Shown one piece after another: positions 26,546-36,073 of a stretch of 64,000 nucleotides of DNA. Position 1 is the stretch's first letter; each line of letters begins with the position of its first letter. Made by a program: the position numbers and the translations under genes. Under the pieces are notes generated by a model that saw nothing but the letters and a program-made list of their open reading frames with translations, did not search any database and was not told the origin of the DNA. Location: assembly GCF_000429265.1 (NCBI RefSeq), contig NZ_KE386872.1, forward strand, positions 1-64,000, given 5' to 3'. This DNA is from Actinomyces gerencseriae DSM 6844 (GTDB lineage Bacteria > Actinomycetota > Actinomycetes > Actinomycetales > Actinomycetaceae).

Positions 26546-27835
26546 ATGGATGCGCCTCACCTAGTCACGCTTCATCTGAGGAGCTTCAAGAGTTTCAAGC
26601 GCCAAGAGCTTCCACTCTCACCGCTGACGATGCTCATCGGACGTAATGCGAGCGGGAAGTCGAATACACTCGACGCCCTGTCCTTGCTCGCCCTTCTCTC
26701 ATCGGATCGCACTTTGACGGACCTGGATCGCGACGATCCGGAGGTCGCGGGCCTCCGCGGCGGTCTTAGCGGTTGCGCTCCCTTCAACCACGGCTCGATC
26801 GACATCGGGGCGACCATCGATCTCGGCGATGAGACACGCGCGACCCTCGACATCGAACTCGACCCGCAACGATTCGAGGTTCTTCGCGAGCGCCTACGGT
26901 TGAGCGGGGGCCGCAATCTCACGCTCATCGAAGCGACGCAGCACGACGTCGGAAGCGGACTCATTACCGCCAAGGTGTACAGTGGCGGCTCCCCCAAGAT
27001 CTTCTCCATGCCGGCCAACCGGATGGTGACTTTTCAGGCGACCACGCGAGTTCCCGAGGACGCGAAGTCCCGCAAGCTCGTCGTTGACGTCGCACGGCGA
27101 GTCATCGAGGTCTTGTCGGGAATCTTCGTCCTCGACCCCGTACCCTCGGGCATGCGTTCTTACGTGCGCCTCGGAACACCACCGGACCGCACCGGATCGT
27201 CGCTGTCAGCCCAGTTGCACAGCCTTCGCTCCACCCCCCGGCTCTGGGAGCGTCTGGTCGAACTGGTTCGAAGCCTCGTTGGCGCGAATGCAACCGATCT
27301 CACTTTCGCCGAAGGTCGTTTTCCGAACGCCTCATCACCAGTTGACGTCATGGTCGCGCTCAAGGAACACGGCCCAGACGGCGACTTCCTCATCCCGGCA
27401 AGCACGATGAGCGATGGAACACTGCGCTACCTCGCCATCCTGGCCACCTTACTCATAGCCCGGGAGGCCGACACCCCATCCCGTCGGAGCAGAACCATCG
27501 TGGTTGAGGAAATCGAGAACGGGCTCTTCCCCGACCAGGCCTCTCGTATTCTCTCCCTGCTGCGAGAGGAGGCGACGAATCAACGCGTCGCCCTCATCAC
27601 GACAACGCACAGTCCAGCACTACTCGACGCCGTCGAGCCCGAGGACCACGAGGGCATTATCACTGTTCGTAGGGATGAGAATGCTCGGAGCCGCCTCATC
27701 CCTCTTATCGAGCACGAGAACTACCTCCGACTCGTCCAGGCGGGACGGCTTGGGCAGGAAGTCGCCCGCGGGACCCTCACCGCCAGCCCCACCCCCACAC
27801 CGACGCTGCGCTCGATCAGAGACCTCATCGCATGA
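26546..27835 (+). CDS. AAA/ABC-type ATPase (AAA15/OLD-like), defence-type
   Basis: 429 aa. Walker A is GRNASGKSN near residue 33, followed by a helix and a long insertion as in SMC/OLD-like ATPases. The ABC-like signature is SDGTLRYLAILATLL, Walker B is TIVVEEIENGLFP, and a switch His follows in TTTHSPALLDAV. Such ATPases commonly pair with a nuclease in antiphage modules (RloA, Gabija-type and PARIS-type). The stop overlaps the start of the PIN-like gene by 4 nt, so the two are coupled. GC and codon use resemble the host. No prior description of this exact pairing is known to me. Confidence 0.85.
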   Translation: MDAPHLVTLHLRSFKSFKRQELPLSPLTMLIGRNASGKSNTLDALSLLALLSSDRTLTDLDRDDPEVAGLRGGLSGCAPFNHGSIDIGATIDLGDETRATLDIELDPQRFEVLRERLRLSGGRNLTLIEATQHDVGSGLITAKVYSGGSPKIFSMPANRMVTFQATTRVPEDAKSRKLVVDVARRVIEVLSGIFVLDPVPSGMRSYVRLGTPPDRTGSSLSAQLHSLRSTPRLWERLVELVRSLVGANATDLTFAEGRFPNASSPVDVMVALKEHGPDGDFLIPASTMSDGTLRYLAILATLLIAREADTPSRRSRTIVVEEIENGLFPDQASRILSLLREEATNQRVALITTTHSPALLDAVEPEDHEGIITVRRDENARSRLIPLIEHENYLRLVQAGRLGQEVARGTLTASPTPTPTLRSIRDLIA

Positions 27836-28350
27836 GCCGTTCATCGCCCGTTCCCCGCAAGCGCCTGGAACTGCTCGACACGAGTGTCCTCCTGGAAATC
27901 CTCGATGTGCCGTACGAAAACGACCGATCCGCAACGGTCGCCGAGGAGTTCGATGCCAAGGTCGAGGCAGGCGTCAGCCTGCAGATCCCTATGGCGACTG
28001 TCCTTGAGACGGGAGCACACATCAGGAGGATCAAAGAAGGCGACGCGAGAAGGACCTGCGCGAGAACCTTCACCAGGTTTCTTGACAAGACGCTGAGCGG
28101 CACCGAGCCGTGGAGTTTCAGCCCCTTCTCCTGGGATGCCGATGTGGTTCGTGCGCTCCTGGAGGGCCGGGGTCACGACTACGACCTCGAGCGTTCCATC
28201 GGGGACGGCGTGTTCGAGATCGGTGACCTCACAATCATCGAGGAGTGGCGTCTTACATCGAGGAACCTGTCCCACAAGGTCTATGACGTCGACGTCTGGA
28301 CCCTCGACGCCACGCTGCGGGGCGTCGTCGACGGCCTTCGCACACGCTGA
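27832..28350 (+). CDS. PIN-like nuclease, partner of the ATPase
   Basis: 172 aa, starting 4 nt before the end of the ATPase. The N-terminus LELLDTSVLLEIL gives the first acidic residue (Asp16) of a PIN fold; TVLETGAHI places the second (Glu59); later acidics lie in SWDADVVRALL and IGDLTIIEEW. This arrangement matches VapC-like PIN ribonucleases in outline. It would cleave RNA, with the ATPase as sensor or regulator. No antitoxin is adjacent, so control would have to come from the ATPase. The PIN assignment rests on motif pattern only. Confidence 0.6.
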   Translation: MSRSSPVPRKRLELLDTSVLLEILDVPYENDRSATVAEEFDAKVEAGVSLQIPMATVLETGAHIRRIKEGDARRTCARTFTRFLDKTLSGTEPWSFSPFSWDADVVRALLEGRGHDYDLERSIGDGVFEIGDLTIIEEWRLTSRNLSHKVYDVDVWTLDATLRGVVDGLRTR

Positions 28351-28388
28351 TGCTGACCAACGGCGGAACCTCCCTCTAGGACGCGGCC

Positions 28389-28414
28389 CCCACTTACGCC
28401 CTGGCTGCGCATAA
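28389..28414. repeat. 26-bp direct repeat, right copy
   Basis: Identical to 26455-26480. It lies 234 nt upstream of the second ATPase gene and 38 nt after the PIN-like stop. Confidence 0.9.
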
Positions 28415-28647
28415 GCACCTGAGCGACCACAGGCGCCGGCGCCCTGCACCGGGACCGCTGACGCGTCCGTGCAGCACCCTCCTCCGGCAGGCCGGCGAGA
28501 CTGAGCCGGATCGCCTCAGGCCCATAGTGCAAGGGAGCCGGAGGTACCGACGCCGAGCCGCAACGACGGCACCCTCTTATGCCAGCCCATGGAGACGATT
28601 CAGGAAATTCCTTCCCATTTGGACGCGCTCCCACGTAGCATGGATTC

Positions 28648-30009
28648 ATGTTGCTCGACTTCACCGTGGCGAACTACCGCTGCTACGCCGAGGAGACGCC
28701 CCTCGATCTCACCCGGGGCTCGCTCAAGACCCTGACGCCGCGCGCCGGCTCGTCGTGGAGGGAGCAGACATGGCGTGTGGCGGCGGTCTTCGGCGCCAAC
28801 GCCTCCGGCAAGTCGACCCTCCTGAATGCGCTCGGCTGCCTCCACCACGCCGTCGGCGGCCAGCGGAATATCCTGCACCGGCCCTTCAGCCTCGATCACG
28901 ACCACGCGGCGCAGCCCTCCCGCTTCTCCATCGGTTTCACCCACGAGAATGAGCGCTACAGCTACAGCATCGAGGCGCACCACTGGGGCATCTCGCGTGA
29001 GGAGCTCTGGGCCGCGGGCCAGCGCTGGCGCAAGGTCTTCATACGCACGCAGGCCCCCGAGGATGACGAGCCCACGATCGAGGCCGGCACCACCCTCAAG
29101 GGAGCCACGAACGAGGTCCGTCGGATCACGACGCCGCAGGACCTCTTCCTCGCCGTGGCCCTTAAGTACAAGCACACCGCCCTCGCTCCGATCGCGCGCA
29201 GCCTGCGAGCCATGCGCTTCATCCACCACAGCGATGAGGAGCGCGGCTCGCGCCTGCAGTGGGTGATGAGCCGGCTCGCGGACGCCCCCGAGCAGTGGAC
29301 GGGCATCGTGAACGCCATTGCTCGGGCCGCTGATCTCGGCATCGTCGGTCTTGAGCTCGAGGAGCGCGAGGTCCCTCCGAAGGTGCTTGATTTCCTGCGA
29401 CGGTTTCCGTGGAGCGAGGACGAGGATGCCGAGGTTCCCGCCGAGGTGCTCAAGGAGCTCCAGCGTCACCTCGTCCTCCGCCACCGCGGGGCTGACGGCG
29501 AGGAGTACCGGTTGGCTATCGGCCAGGAGAGTCAGGGCACTCTCACCTGGCTGGCAACGGTCGGTCCCGCCATCGACGCCCTGCGACTGGGGCAGATCCT
29601 GTGCATCGACGAGCTCGACGCGAGCCTCCACCCGACGCTGACCGCCACGCTGGTGGACATGTTCAAGGATCCGGACCTCAACGTCCGAGGCGCCCAGATC
29701 GTCTTCACAACCCATGACACCGCACTCCTGGACAACTCTCCCGTCCAGCTCCTGGAGGCGGGCGAGGTGCGGATGAGCGAGAAGTCGCTCTCCGGTGCCA
29801 GCGAGCTCTTCTCACTCGCCGACTTCCCCTCCAACCGCAAGGGCACGAACAAGCAGCGCCGCTACCTCGCCGGAGCCTTCGGCGCCATCCCCCGGGTGGA
29901 TGCCTCCAGCCTCCGCCAGTACCTCTCGACGCCTACAGGGAGGTGTGGATCGTCGTCGACCACGACGGCCAGGACCGTCGCCCCTTCCTCGCCGCATGCC
30001 GAAAGCTGA
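28648..30009 (+). CDS. RloA-like AAA15 ATPase with a scrambled C-terminus
   Basis: The first ~425 residues are a RloA-type ATPase: Walker A GANASGKST near residue 51, a QESQGTLTWLAT signature, Walker B LCIDELDASLHP and a switch His in TTHDTALLDN. The conserved end, RYLAGAFGAIPRVD, is reached at about 29898. After that the frame runs into 30 unrelated residues (STPTGRCGSSSTTT) until the stop at 30007-30009, because the sequence there is coding in another frame for RloB. The ATPase is probably expressed but ends abnormally. RloA pairs with RloB in defence-type loci. Confidence 0.75.
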   Translation: MLLDFTVANYRCYAEETPLDLTRGSLKTLTPRAGSSWREQTWRVAAVFGANASGKSTLLNALGCLHHAVGGQRNILHRPFSLDHDHAAQPSRFSIGFTHENERYSYSIEAHHWGISREELWAAGQRWRKVFIRTQAPEDDEPTIEAGTTLKGATNEVRRITTPQDLFLAVALKYKHTALAPIARSLRAMRFIHHSDEERGSRLQWVMSRLADAPEQWTGIVNAIARAADLGIVGLELEEREVPPKVLDFLRRFPWSEDEDAEVPAEVLKELQRHLVLRHRGADGEEYRLAIGQESQGTLTWLATVGPAIDALRLGQILCIDELDASLHPTLTATLVDMFKDPDLNVRGAQIVFTTHDTALLDNSPVQLLEAGEVRMSEKSLSGASELFSLADFPSNRKGTNKQRRYLAGAFGAIPRVDASSLRQYLSTPTGRCGSSSTTTARTVAPSSPHAES

Positions 30010-30323
30010 GCAGCGAGCAGACGGTTGTCCACGGCGTCGTCTCCGTGCCCTGCTTCGAGGCCTGGCTCAACGCCCACTACGCGCCCGTGCAGAACTACCA
30101 GAGCCAGGCGGACGCGCAGGAGCACTACCTGAAACTGACAGGGCTCAGCAAGAAGAACGCCAAGACGCTCCCGGGTAGCTTCCCCTGGGATGCGGCCGCG
30201 CAGGCCGTGGACAGGTGCCACCTGCCGACGGACGAGCAGCCCGAGATCGACGCTCAGGGCACCTGCCCGTCGACGACGATGCCCCACCTGCTCCGCAGTC
30301 TCGGACTTCTCAACGATGCCTGA
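29919..30323 (+). pseudogene. RloB-like nuclease remnant lacking its N-terminus
   Basis: Frame 0 reads LDAYREVWIVVDHDGQDRRP, then VSVPCFEAWLNAHYAPV, which are the central and C-terminal motifs of RloB (YDEVWCVFDRD, CFELWLLLHF). RloB is a TOPRIM-like protein usually of about 200 aa; the first 80 or so residues, including the basic N-terminus and TEPxYF motif, are absent. The remnant starts exactly where the ATPase reading frame stops making sense, so a deletion has joined the end of rloA to the middle of rloB, out of frame. A GTG at 29943 could start a fragment, but it would lack half the fold. Confidence 0.65.
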
Positions 30324-30663
30324 CTCCCACCCGAACCCGCACCGCAGTCACTGACGGGCAGTCAGGCGCACCGGCCCCAGCCCGAGCCGAGCACCGTCCG
30401 CCCCTTGGCGGTATCCCACACGAGGTCCTTCACCGCCCACCAACCTCGTGCGCACTGGTTCCACCTGCACCCGCCAGACGATCACCGAGCGCATCAGGAT
30501 AAGCCGTAGCACTGTCGGGGCCCGGTTCGCCCTCCGATCCTGGAACCGGCTGCAGCTGGGCGCGGACTGACCGCAAGGCCGCACGACGCCCACTGTCGCA
30601 TCGCACGCGGCCCGCCTGCCGACCCGCCACAACGCCGACCCGTCACGACGAGGAGGGGGCCTC
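30324..30663. other. Spacer with no supported gene
   Basis: 340 nt between the RloB remnant and the 3' end of the lipoprotein gene. Open frames are low-complexity; I see no transposase motif, RNA gene or clear terminator. Confidence 0.4.
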
Positions 30664-31614
30664 CTACTGCGCCGCCGCGAGAATGACTGCGCCCTTCTCC
30701 GGGGGCCGGCCCTCCCCCACAACGCTTCCGTCCTTCATATCGAAGCGAACCTCATCCGAACCGGACTCGTCCCAGGCTGTCGAGAGCTCAACACCCTGAA
30801 GGACTCGATTCCCGAGGACAACAGCCAGCACCCTCGCAGCGGCATCGGAGTCGAGGCCATCCTCGTAGCTGCCGAAGGCGGCCACACGCAGTTGGACCTG
30901 ACCATGCACAAAGTCCATGTCATCCAATTCGATCGACGCCCCCTCCCTGTTTCTGTCGGCTGGAGACATCGCCTCGAAGACCCGCTCGAGCGGAACGGAA
31001 CTAAGATCAGCGTGCCCAGTATACCGGGTACTCACGCTCAGCCCGCCAATGCGAATATGCTGTTCGAAGTCCCGGTGACTGAGCGACAACGCATCGGAGG
31101 AAGGGGGAACCATCCAGTTATCCGGAAAACTATCAACGGCGCGATACCGCACCAGGGCTCCACCAGAGTCGACCTCGATGCCGTCAACCGCGGGCGTGCA
31201 GAGCCCGGCGACCGTCTCGACCGCCTTCGTCGCATCCGTCGCCTTACTGCTCCACCTGACACCGGTGGACCCTTGCACCCAGGCGACCTCCATATCCACC
31301 GTCTGAGATTCAGCGATTTCCGCAACCTTGTCGAATGATTCGCCCACCACGGTGATCAGAGCATCCTGGGGCGGATCGTCGCTCAGCCTCACGCGAACCG
31401 TCCAGCGATAGCCCTGGTCGCCGAGGAGCTCGACGTAGACATCGACCGAGTCAACACCCTTCAGGCCGAGAAGATACTCCCTCACCCTTCGCTCCTTATT
31501 GGAATTCAAAAGCCCACAACCGGACATCGCACTAACAGCAACAGCACCGATCATCAGCGACAGCGCGCGCCGCCGAGCGACACAGCCCGCAGAGGTCGCG
31601 GCACAGACGTTCAA
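30664..31614 (-). CDS. Putative lipoprotein, unknown function
   Basis: 316 aa. The N-terminal region RRALSLMIGAVAVSAMSGCG is a lipoprotein signal with Cys after SG. The mature protein contains VDSVDVYVELLGDQ and VQLRVAAFGSYEDGLDSD-type segments with balanced charge and no known domain. Codon third positions are less GC-rich than in the flanking conserved genes, consistent with acquired DNA. It stands alone. The general layout (short lead, several alpha/beta-looking repeats) loosely recalls the protein at 41373-42404, but I cannot show homology. Confidence 0.65.
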   Translation of the reverse strand: MNVCAATSAGCVARRRALSLMIGAVAVSAMSGCGLLNSNKERRVREYLLGLKGVDSVDVYVELLGDQGYRWTVRVRLSDDPPQDALITVVGESFDKVAEIAESQTVDMEVAWVQGSTGVRWSSKATDATKAVETVAGLCTPAVDGIEVDSGGALVRYRAVDSFPDNWMVPPSSDALSLSHRDFEQHIRIGGLSVSTRYTGHADLSSVPLERVFEAMSPADRNREGASIELDDMDFVHGQVQLRVAAFGSYEDGLDSDAAARVLAVVLGNRVLQGVELSTAWDESGSDEVRFDMKDGSVVGEGRPPEKGAVILAAAQ

Positions 31615-32062
31615 AGGATCACCTCAGCAAAAACAGATGTAGCCCAAGAGCACGACATGGTAGGCCAGGACGTCGGCGATCAGCCAGGTTTTCTCACCGG
31701 GGGCGGGGATGCGGGCGTCCTGTCGCACCCGCACCGCCCTCAGCGTCCCCGCCTCCACCGTTGCGGACCATTAGCGAGCCACGATGCCACCGTAGGCATT
31801 TCAGCCCGGCTCGCGGAACGGGGAGGACTGCCCGTGTCTCACCAGTTCCGACGCTATCGGTGCTCAGGCGCCGTCTCGTTCCGGCAGCACCCTCAAGGGA
31901 TCGGCAAAGTCGATGGGTAAAGGCATCTGAGCCGGTTGGTCAGAGATGGTGTGTCGCTGGGACAGGGGGGCGCGGGCCCCGTGGGGACGATGAATGGTGC
32001 TTAGTCATCCCTTCACCCTGAAGCCCGCGCTGGAGTCAGCTTCCACCACAACCGCCCCGTCA

Positions 32063-32140
32063 CGCCAGCCCCTGGCGAGGGTCCTCAAGAACGTAACTGA
32101 CCCTTGTCATCGGCGGAGCGTGCGCCACGACCTGTCGCGC
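32063..32140 (+). mobile_element. ISAs1-like transposase N-terminal remnant
   Basis: The plus-strand frame reads QPLARVLKNVTDPCHRRSVRH, matching the conserved ISAs1-family N-terminal motif L..L..V.DPR..RGVRH. It is followed by a frame with no further transposase sequence. The remainder of 31615-32216 has no supported gene. A second remnant with the same motif lies at 40890-41034 on the other strand. Confidence 0.5.
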
Positions 32141-32216
32141 CCCGGGTTTGATGGTGGTGGTGATGCACCGTCAGGAACGACCGATCTCGGGGTCGTCGGC
32201 CAGGCCATGCTCAGAT

Positions 32217-32915
32217 GAGCGTCGACTGCCTCCTCGCATCGCCGGCGGAGAAGCACGGGAAACTCACTCAACAACCTGATGCAGTCCTGGACGCAACTGG
32301 TGCCGAACCGGTCCAGGTGGAACGTCCGCCAACCAGCAGCGCGCGCAGCCGGCACATCGAGTGCGAGGTCGTCGCCGACGTAGGTGAGCCCCGAGCCCAC
32401 GGAACCCAGCGCCTCGGCTGCCCTGTCGAATGTCTCCCGATGAGGCTTGGCGGTTCCCCAAGGAGTCGGCGGTGAGCACACACGAGAAGTACTCGCAGAC
32501 ACCGATCCGTTCAAGCTTCATGTTCTGCTGCTGGTCATCGCCGTTTCTGAACACCACCATTTCAAAGCCGCGATCACACAATTCCTCCAAGCACGTCGGG
32601 ATAGACCTGCCAGGCGCGCTCGTACTCGGCCAGGTACGACCCGAAGAACTGGTTCGGCTGCGCTTCACCGCTGACGGGCTTCCCCAGAACCTCGAACAGG
32701 TTCGCCATACGGAGGCGCCACTGCTCGGCGAAGCTCACCTTCCCCTCCCGCCATGCCGTGAAGCGCTCTTGCTCTGCCCGAAGCCAGGCGTCGCCCAGCG
32801 ACGGCGTGGGCTCGGCCCCGATCAGGTGAAGGAAGCTGTCCAGGCCTTCGCCTGCCGCGGCCCCGTGGTCCATGAGCGTTCCGTCGATGTCAAAGACGAT
32901 GACCGCACCGGTCAT
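32217..32915 (-). pseudogene. HAD-family phosphatase with two frameshifts
   Basis: Reading from 32915 the first frame gives MTGAVIVFDIDGTLMDHG (the DxDGT nucleophile motif) and continues to about 32590. The next frame gives CLEELCDRGFEMVVFRNGDD and RIGVCEYFSCVLTADSLGN. The third gives GTAKPHRETFDRAAEALG, then GLTYVGDDLALDVPAARAAG (HAD motif IV) and TFHLDRFG. Joined, these make a full HAD-IA phosphatase of about 230 aa, so the locus is a frameshifted gene. It is flanked by transposon debris. Confidence 0.75.
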
Positions 32916-33880
32916 AGGGCGATCCGCTGTTGAGTCGTAACGGATCTCGCTGCACGCGCAGCACTAGCCTTAATCTTTAGGCAAAGCGGCCCCTGACCGC
33001 GACCTGGCACGGGGCTGCGCAGACCGGCTTGAGGAATCTCACGATCGCGTCGTGGTGCTGCCCACCAGCAGAGCGCAAGGCTGCAGTAAATCAGGTGCAC
33101 GACGCACTGCTGGACGACCGTCCGCCCCCACGCAGTGCTTGATCCGTCTCCGACAGGCCCTTTCGGTCACCCTTCTTCCGTGGTCCGGCTGATCGTGTCC
33201 CTGGCAGACCCCGGGCACCGCAGACCCCCTCGAAGTGCGCAACGATCCTCTCCCACGGTCAGACCGCGCACAGTCAATCGGAGAGCACGATCTAGTCGAT
33301 GCCCTTGGCCAGCACTCCCGCTCGAGCACGACCACCGGCTCGAGCGCGCCATCCCGATCCCGCGCGGCCCTCGATCCCAACCAGCCCAATCCCGCTCCTC
33401 GCACCCCATTACGCATGTCCGCATCCGCCGGGACGCCGCCGCGCTCAAGGCCAAGGCGCCTGATCATCTCCACCTCCAAGGCAATCCCGAGTACATCCTC
33501 GATGAGCTGACTGAGCAGGTCTGCCGGACCCCGGCACACCAGGTTCATGCCCTGCTCCCCTGGCCCGAGCGAACAACCGCCCGGGCCGACTACTTCTGAT
33601 CGATGATCCCCCCGGTCACAGAACCGATCAACGCCTCAGCCACCACCTCAGTCGCATCAGACACAGCCATCTCTCTCGGATCAGACCGCACCCACACCCC
33701 TAGACCCCCGGAATCCCCGAGTACCACGTATCTCTTCTCTCGATGCCGGTGGGTGGAACTATCGACCCGGTGGTGCGCGCACCTAACAAGAGTTAAGAGG
33801 TCAGGATAGGTGTCGTACCCCCGCCGTACGGTGGCTCGCAGCCCCGAACGGTAGGGTTGTCGGGTGCGGAAGGAGCAATT
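32916..33880. other. Degenerate region, with possible IS66-like remnant at 33135-33599
   Basis: No intact gene. The plus-strand frame ending at 33599 finishes with NPEYILDELTEQVCRTPAHQ and then LLPWPERTTA, which resembles the C-terminal end of IS66-family transposases (DPEAYLRDVLTRIADHP..LLPW). The sequence upstream of this is not recognisable. The stretch 33600-33880 carries the promoter region of the membrane protein gene and nothing else visible. Confidence 0.35.
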
Positions 33881-34618
33881 ATGAACATCGATCCAACCAT
33901 GCGGGTACGCGATGAAGGCGCATTGCGAGTTATTGTGAGAATGGCCAAATTCTGGAGGGCATGGGTAGCTGCCGCGCTAGCTGTTATTTTCCTTTTAGGA
34001 ATGTTAGAACACCATATTTTCCATACTTCCAGAACACTGCTCTACGTCAGTGTTTTATTTCTGATTTGCATGTTCGTTTCGGCAGCAACCCTGTTGGTGG
34101 CTGGTTATTTGATCCCACCACCAGAGCCGCCCACTAAGCAGCATTCCCTGGTTAATCGCTTACACCAGTACTTTCGTACGGTCTTAAGTGCCCTCATGCT
34201 CGGTGTTGCCGCTTTCTGGGGTGCCGTCGTGTCAATCGATGTCGACGATGCAATGAAGGCCCATGGCATCGAAGGGGCCATGGAAGTAGGTAAGACATCG
34301 ATGCTGTATCCGACAGTAACGGTAGCCGTAATTGGGTTATGGGTAATTTCAATGGGGGTGTTTGCGGATATACGCCGCACCGACCCCGAAATAGTCGTCT
34401 CCAAGTTCGAGGAAATAATAGAGAAATGTTTCGGCGCTGAGCGATGGCATTTCTGCAAACAACACGGGGGTCGTAAGGCTGTGCGAGCATTCTTAAATCT
34501 CAGCACACGAGGCATATGGGCGTTTTTTGTCGTGTACTGTTTTCCACTCCTCGCATTGTTGGCGATAACACTTGCATGGGGGTGGATTGAGAACTATTTC
34601 ACGTCGACTATTCGATGA
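33881..34618 (+). CDS. Membrane protein of unknown function, acquired
   Basis: 245 aa with about five transmembrane segments (FWRAWVAAALAVIFLLGML, YVSVLFLICMFVSAATLLV, SALMLGVAAFWGAVVSI, YPTVTVAVIGLWVISMGVF, FFVVYCFPLLALLAITLAW). GGAAGGAG lies a few nt before the ATG. GC content is visibly lower (near 50%) than elsewhere and A/T-ending codons are frequent, so this gene has probably been acquired from outside. No family recognised. It is between transposon remnants and points toward the ISL3 element. Confidence 0.8.
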   Translation: MNIDPTMRVRDEGALRVIVRMAKFWRAWVAAALAVIFLLGMLEHHIFHTSRTLLYVSVLFLICMFVSAATLLVAGYLIPPPEPPTKQHSLVNRLHQYFRTVLSALMLGVAAFWGAVVSIDVDDAMKAHGIEGAMEVGKTSMLYPTVTVAVIGLWVISMGVFADIRRTDPEIVVSKFEEIIEKCFGAERWHFCKQHGGRKAVRAFLNLSTRGIWAFFVVYCFPLLALLAITLAWGWIENYFTSTIR

Positions 34619-34660
34619 TTCCGGCCGCTTGTAGAGAAATGCTGGCGTTCCACTATCCGG

Positions 34661-34757
34661 CTCTTCGCATTTGCGAGTGTGGTGGGCGAGTTTTATTGAT
34701 CTGTTTGGGGGTTCTTCGTGTTTGAGGGTGTGGTGGGTGAGGTTTATCGTCGGGTTT
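34661..34757. repeat. Two tandem ISL3-like terminal repeat copies
   Basis: GGCTCTTCGCATTTGCGAG (from 34661) and a variant GGTTCTTCGTGTTTGAGGG (about 34712), each followed by TGTGGTGGG(C/T)GAG(T/G)TTTAT. They resemble ISL3-family ends. Two ends side by side next to one transposase suggest nested or repeated insertion, or duplication of the end. Confidence 0.55.
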
Positions 34758-36073
34758 AGGTGGTTGCTGTCAGGTGGTCTTTGAGGCGTCCGGTGTGGAT
34801 GAGGCTGCGGATGGTGTAGCTGGTGAGGTTTGTGAATCCCAAGGCGATGCCGCCCAGGTGCTCGAGGCGTCCGCCCGCCGCTTCGGTGGGGCCGTTGGAG
34901 GTACGGGGGCGGTCGATAGTGGGCCAGGACGTCCTGGCTGCGGCTAATCAGGGTCTTAGCCAGGGTCGTGATCTCCTCCAGCCCGTCGGGGATGGCCTGC
35001 TTCAAGGAGTCGATGAGCCGTTGCATCAGCTACTTTCCAGGCCCGGGTCGCGTCGGCCCTGTAGGCCTGGATCAGGCGCTGGTAGACGGCCCCAGGCGGC
35101 ATGGGCCGGAGCGTGACGCTCGTCGGCGAACAGCGCCTCGAGACGCCTGGCCTGGACGTCGGTGAGCAGGCTGGCACCGGTGCGTAGGGTGCGCCTGGCC
35201 CGGTAGAGCGGGTCCCCCGCCCGGCCTCGGCGTCCCGTGGTCTGCCTCTGGATGCGGCGGCGGCACTCGTCGAGCTTGCTGGCAGCCAGGGAGACGACAT
35301 GGAAGGGGTTCATGACCGCCCGGACCTGTGGGAGCTCCTGGCCGGCGGCGCTCTTGAATCCGCTGAAACCGTCCATGGCCACCACCTCAACCTGCTCACG
35401 CCAGGCCTGGTCACATTGGGCGAGCCAGGTCTTGAGGACCTTCTTGGACCGGCCCGGGGCCACGTCCAGCAGCCGGGCTGGACCACTCCGGTCGCGTACG
35501 GGGATCAGGTCGATGACCACGGTGACGTAACGGTCGCCCCGCTTGGTGCGGCGCCAGACGTGCTCGTCGACGCCGAGGACCTCTACGCCGTCGAAGCGGT
35601 GGGGGTCGTCGAGCAGCGCGGACTGTGCATGGGTCAGGATCGCGCTGTTGGCGGTGCGTCAGGAGATCCCCGGGGCCTGCGCGACACGGGAGATCGACAT
35701 GGACTCAAGACCAAGGGCCCGCAGCCCCCACTCGACTGCCGAGTGGGTCAGACGCGCCCGCGGCTCGGCGAGGGCCCAGGTGTCCTGCCTCCACACTCGG
35801 CGGCAGTGGGTGCAGGCGAAGCGCCGCACGCGCACCAGCAGCTGCGTGGGCCCCCACCCCACCGGCACGTGGGCCAGGCGCCAGACCACCGTCCCACACG
35901 CCACCCCCCGAGTCCCGCAGTACCGGCAGAACGAGTCCTCAAACCCAACAGGCATACGACACTCCACAATGGCCCTTGTAGGGGTTGAGGAGCTGGCCCA
36001 CCGTGGTCAGCCCCGGGACGTCCAGGCCCAGGAAGGTCATCAGATCAGGACCGGCGAAGGTAGCCTCAGGCAC
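34758..36073 (-). mobile_element. ISL3-family transposase, disrupted
   Basis: The parts of a single ISL3 transposase are scattered over frames: VPEATFAGPDLMTFLGLDVP at the GTG near 36073; the zinc-finger SFCRYCGTRG and FACTHCRRVWRQ at 35967-35659; GISxRTANSAILTH with a stop in place of Trp; the DDE core with VVAMDGFSGFKSA and AVMNPFHVVSLAASKLD at 35520-35026; and the C-terminal SNGPTEAAGGRLEHLGGIAL before 34758. At least one stop and several frameshifts show it is inactive. The 5' end abuts a truncated ietS gene with no room for the upstream terminal repeat. Confidence 0.85.
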
